14,454 bases of DNA from Spirochaetaceae bacterium. Lineage in GTDB: Bacteria > Spirochaetota > Spirochaetia > Treponematales > Breznakiellaceae. Below, one piece after another: positions 14,247-14,454 of the stretch. A model generated the notes under the pieces. The model was not told the origin of the DNA and did no database searches. It worked only from the letters and a program-made list of their open reading frames with translations. Both the position numbers and the translations under genes were made by a program. The stretch is from the NCBI GenBank assembly GCA_031255395.1, contig JAIRSQ010000027.1:1-14454 (forward strand), written 5' to 3'. How positions within the stretch are numbered: position 1 is the first letter of the stretch; each line of letters opens with the position of its first letter.

Positions 14247-14330
14247 TATAGCCGTGGACTTCCGGGTTTTAGCCGTGGGCTCGCGGGCTCTAGCCGTGAG
14301 ACCAAGGGCTAGGCAACCGGACGTGAGGGC
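14247..14330. repeat. Four 21-bp degenerate tandem repeats
   Basis: Units at 14247, 14268, 14289 and 14310 align to TnTAGCCGTGgnnnnnnGGGC. The first three share TAGCCGTG exactly; the fourth is more diverged (TAGGCAACCG). The array ends directly before a TATA and the C tract. Confidence 0.6.
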
Positions 14331-14334
14331 TATA

Positions 14335-14348
14335 CCCCCCCCCCCCCC
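14335..14348. repeat. Homopolymer of 14 C (14 G on the minus strand)
   Basis: An uninterrupted run of 14 C lies between the 21-bp repeats and the stop codon of the minus-strand barrel gene, four bases past that stop. Runs of this length slip easily, in the cell and in sequencing. Confidence 0.9.
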
Positions 14349-14352
14349 TCCG

Positions 14353-14454
14353 CTAAAACGTATACGTCAATCCCACCTTTACGAAGTTGTTTTGATGGTA
14401 TTGCCCAAGCTGTCCTTCTTTGTCGCCGCCGAAGATGCCGCCCGAACAGGCGAT
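14353..14454 (-). CDS. Outer-membrane beta-barrel protein, C-terminal end only
   Basis: The frame enters from the right edge and ends at TAG 14353-14355, giving 33 residues that finish NNFVKVGLTYTF. A last strand with alternating hydrophobic residues and a terminal Phe is the signal recognised by the BAM machinery, so the protein should be an outer-membrane barrel. The preceding part (FGGDKEGQLGQYHQNN) looks like a loop or turn. It is too short to name a family; a porin-like or other outer-membrane protein is possible. The 14-G run follows just after its stop on the transcript. Confidence 0.65.
   Translation of the reverse strand: MACSGGIFGGDKEGQLGQYHQNNFVKVGLTYTF

Larger units (their letters stand above)
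13909..14352. other. Gene-free intergenic stretch with short repeats
   Basis: I find no gene here. It holds the hairpin at 13928, a CCCCGC-TAC-GCGGGG hairpin (14066-14080), a direct repeat of TTTCCGCTTCAAT (14087-14099 and 14131-14143), a terminator-like element at 14204-14235, four 21-bp repeats (14247-14330) and a 14-base C tract (14335-14348). The 71-codon frame at 14036-14251 runs straight through these repeats and has no ribosome-binding site. Confidence 0.6.

Noticed and set aside
14036..14251. 71-codon plus-strand frame after dctM
   Set aside because: It spans direct repeats, a hairpin and a T6 tract, has no ribosome-binding site and matches no family.

Overview
This window looks like a piece of spirochaete chromosome, most likely Treponema-like. 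The best marker is a PUR-domain nucleic-acid-binding protein whose N-terminus closely resembles the Borrelia BpuR type. An outer-membrane barrel C-terminus ending in Phe, a TRAP transporter, a spirochaete-style J-domain protein and scattered short repeats fit that picture. I could not run a search, so the genus is an inference. Most genes are moderately GC-rich; the 801-residue regulator gene at 3227-5632 is visibly AT-richer.

Layout. (1) 1-1498, plus strand: the 3' end of an antitoxin gene overlapping a YoeB-type toxin (GTG start), then a small helical protein followed closely by an ImmA/IrrE-like zinc peptidase. Copies of a 'GTCATTGCGAG...GAAGCAATCC' repeat lie between and after the two pairs. 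(2) 1576-3190, minus: a C45/phospholipase-B-like Ntn-hydrolase gene with its own near-consensus promoter and a strong terminator. (3) 3227-7144, minus: three genes that probably form one transcript, in the order J-domain protein, Gfo/Idh/MocA oxidoreductase, and a large protein that combines two RNA polymerase alpha-CTD-like domains, a sigma-70 region-4-like helix-turn-helix and winged-helix-like modules. (4) 7275-7802, plus: the BpuR-like protein with a hexapeptide-repeat tail. (5) 7903-8757, minus: an exported putative barrel protein.

(6) 8897-10732, minus: rplM, rpsI, recX and acylphosphatase. The recX reading frame lacks its normal 5' end and has no usual start codon where one is expected; a 65-66 bp tandem repeat occupies the rpsI-recX gap. 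(7) 10821-11366: a dispersed repeat next to a decayed TPR gene. (8) 11424-11786, plus: a small two-helix membrane protein with a promoter placed so that the message would be leaderless. (9) 11999-13908, plus: dctQ and dctM of a TRAP transporter, with no binding-protein gene beside them. (10) 13909-14454: hairpins, short direct repeats, four 21-bp tandem repeats and a 14-base C tract, then the 3' end of an outer-membrane barrel gene on the minus strand.

The most unusual content is the alpha-CTD/sigma-region-4 fusion with its gene neighbours, the recX 5' repeat replacement, and two genes whose -10 boxes sit 5-6 bases before a GTG start.
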